Shown: positions 62,649 to 64,000 of the stretch, one piece after another
Layout: every line of letters begins with the position of its first letter
How positions within the stretch are numbered: position 1 is the first letter of the stretch
Origin: Lachnospiraceae bacterium 10-1
GTDB lineage: Bacteria; Bacillota; Clostridia; Lachnospirales; Lachnospiraceae
Reading direction: 5' to 3'
NCBI GenBank assembly: GCA_000403495.2
Contig: KE159810.1
Location: 310,001-374,000, forward strand
Length of the DNA: 64,000 nt
Notes under the pieces: generated by a model
Told to the model about the DNA's origin: nothing
The model's input: the letters and a program-made list of their open reading frames with translations, nothing else
Database searches by the model: none
Program-made: the position numbers and the translations under genes

Positions 62649-64000
62649 TTACAAGCCTAAAAATTCTTCGTAAATCCTGCAGACCTCTACCGCCTGGGCA
62701 GCCTCCGGCATTTCACAGAAAATTCGAAGAAGCGGTTCGGTGCCGGAAAATCTGCATGTCACCCATCCACCGTTTTCAAAGTAAACTTTACTGCCGTCTA
62801 AATAAGAGAATCTGTCTATTTTGAAAGGAAGTTCGGGCAGCTTCTTATCCTCCAAAAGTACTTTTTTAATGCGGTCTTTCTTTTCCTGATTAAATTTATA
62901 ATCTCTCTCTTCCATATAAATTTTGCCGCATTCAGCTTCAATATCATTAAAGATTTCTGAAAGTTTCTTTCCTGTAACCGCAATCATTTCCACCAAAAGA
63001 GCGGCTGCATAAATGCCGTCTTTCCCTTTGATATGCCCCCGTACCGTAAGACCGCCTGAGGACTCACCGCCGATCACCGCGTTTGTGGCATACATTTTTG
63101 CAGAAATATGTTTAAACCCTACGGGTACCTCATAACACTTTTCTCCAAAATTTTCCGCCACTTTATCCAGCATATGTGTGGTACAGATATTGCGGACAAC
63201 AGGTCCCTGCCAGCCTTTATACTTCACAAGATAATAATAAAGCAGTACTAAAATATCATTGGGATGTAAAAATCTTCCCGTATCATCAATCACGCCGATT
63301 CTGTCCGCATCTCCGTCCGTAGCCACGCCGATATCACATTTTTTATCAATCACATAATTTTGAAGCTGCCGAAGAGTAGATGCAGTAGGCGCCGGCAGCT
63401 TTCCGCCAAATAAAGTATCATGTCTCTCATGAATGGTTTCCACATCACACCTTGCAGTAAGCAGGATCGTCTTTAAGGAAGTTTCGCTTACTCCATACAT
63501 GGGATCTAATGCCACCTTAAGTCCGGCTTCCCTGATTTTTTCCATATTTACTGCCGCAATAATATTATCAAGATACTCATTTAAAGGATAGATTTCCTTA
63601 ATCAGCCCCTTTTCCAGAGCTTCTTCATAATCCATTTCTTCCGTAGGAATATCTGTAACGTCCTTAATATAGTTTTCAATATCTTCCGTCTGCTTTTCAT
63701 CTGCGTCACGTCCTCCGGCCGTAAACACCTTAATTCCATTATATATTGCCGGATTATGACTTGCCGTAATCATCATTCCATAAGGAAATTCATGTTTCAT
63801 TACATAAAACATAACTAAGGGTGTAGGTGCCGACTTATTGATCAGGTAGGCAGTAATCCCTTCCTTTGCAAATACCTGTCCTGCCCACTGCATGGCCTCT
63901 TTTGAAAGAAATCTTCTGTCATAGCCAAGTACAATTCCCTTATCCGCAACTCCTTCCACACGCATTTTATCAACCAATGCCTTGGCTAATATCTGAATGT
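62649..64000 (-). CDS. Phosphoglucomutase/phosphomannomutase family protein (partial)
   Basis: The 5' end runs past the right edge; 450 codons are visible. The four phosphohexomutase blocks are present: TASHNPAIYNGIKV with the phosphoserine, DGDADRIGVID (Mg2+), VIGGESSGGLTVRG (sugar-binding), and CRFSGTEPLLRIF (phosphate-binding). The reading frame stays open to base 64000 with NIQILAKALVDK-like sequence upstream of the first internal start, confirming truncation. It interconverts hexose 1- and 6-phosphates, for glycolysis and envelope sugar synthesis. Exact substrate preference is not certain. Confidence 0.93.
   Translation of the reverse strand, partial: IQILAKALVDKMRVEGVADKGIVLGYDRRFLSKEAMQWAGQVFAKEGITAYLINKSAPTPLVMFYVMKHEFPYGMMITASHNPAIYNGIKVFTAGGRDADEKQTEDIENYIKDVTDIPTEEMDYEEALEKGLIKEIYPLNEYLDNIIAAVNMEKIREAGLKVALDPMYGVSETSLKTILLTARCDVETIHERHDTLFGGKLPAPTASTLRQLQNYVIDKKCDIGVATDGDADRIGVIDDTGRFLHPNDILVLLYYYLVKYKGWQGPVVRNICTTHMLDKVAENFGEKCYEVPVGFKHISAKMYATNAVIGGESSGGLTVRGHIKGKDGIYAAALLVEMIAVTGKKLSEIFNDIEAECGKIYMEERDYKFNQEKKDRIKKVLLEDKKLPELPFKIDRFSYLDGSKVYFENGGWVTCRFSGTEPLLRIFCEMPEAAQAVEVCRIYEEFLGL

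Overview
The window reads as a chromosomal segment of a low-to-mid GC, endospore-forming Firmicute, most likely a gut-type Lachnospiraceae (Clostridia). The basis is five spoVA genes, an AddB N-terminus of the clostridial type, Lachnospiraceae-style DUF6062, DUF6106 and DUF2225 proteins, ABC sugar importers without their own ATPase, and strong AGGAGG ribosome sites with occasional TTG/GTG starts. About 47 genes are supported; most lie on the minus strand. Both ends cut genes (addB on the left, a phosphohexomutase on the right). I see no tRNA, rRNA, transposase, prophage or CRISPR array, and no gene-free stretch longer than 300 bases.

Layout. 1-7756 (-): addB (partial), HAD phosphatase, aminopeptidase P, spoVAE, then a cluster read from 7756 downward: a 75-residue protein, RidA, a shikimate-kinase-like protein, a DMT exporter and a GH31 glycosidase. 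A divergent promoter pair at 7779-7841 separates this from a membrane-anchored EEP-family hydrolase and spoVAA-spoVAB (7889-10161, +). 10143-23255 (-): a propeller plus solute-binding lipoprotein and a 3628-residue surface protein. 23522-30657: spoVAD and a maltodextrin locus (malEFG-like, GH13, divergent LacI regulator). 30679-33371 (-): an SGNH hydrolase and an MBOAT acyltransferase, probably an envelope O-acylation pair, separated by a structured repeat element. 33586-37701: spoVAC, DUF6062, TetR, a YtxH-like protein and a MocR-type regulator. 37701-46325: DUF2225, glnS, a GGDEF/EAL protein downstream of guaB, DUF6106, and a membrane protein. 46393-50682 (-): a threonine-pathway operon (ACT/HTH protein, hom, proposed homoserine kinase, lysC). 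50873-55505 (-): a lipoprotein and gatCAB. 55745-62565: nagB and a two-component plus ABC sugar-uptake locus. 62649-64000 (-): phosphohexomutase.

Main points of interest. (1) The genes of the classical spoVA operon are all here but scattered over 31 kb in four transcription units on both strands, each preceded by a sequence that resembles a sigma-G promoter; the one before spoVAA matches the consensus exactly. (2) The giant surface protein has an internal duplication of about 410 residues, acidic linkers at both ends, a cysteine-rich C-terminal anchor without LPXTG, and two 18-bp direct repeats with 21-bp period upstream that look like a LytTR-type operator. (3) A 227-bp intergenic element of nested inverted repeats sits between the two O-acylation genes. 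(4) The threonine operon carries a 13/14 inverted repeat just downstream of its predicted transcription start and begins with an HTH/ACT protein that could bind it. (5) The shikimate-kinase-like protein lacks the arginine expected to hold shikimate.
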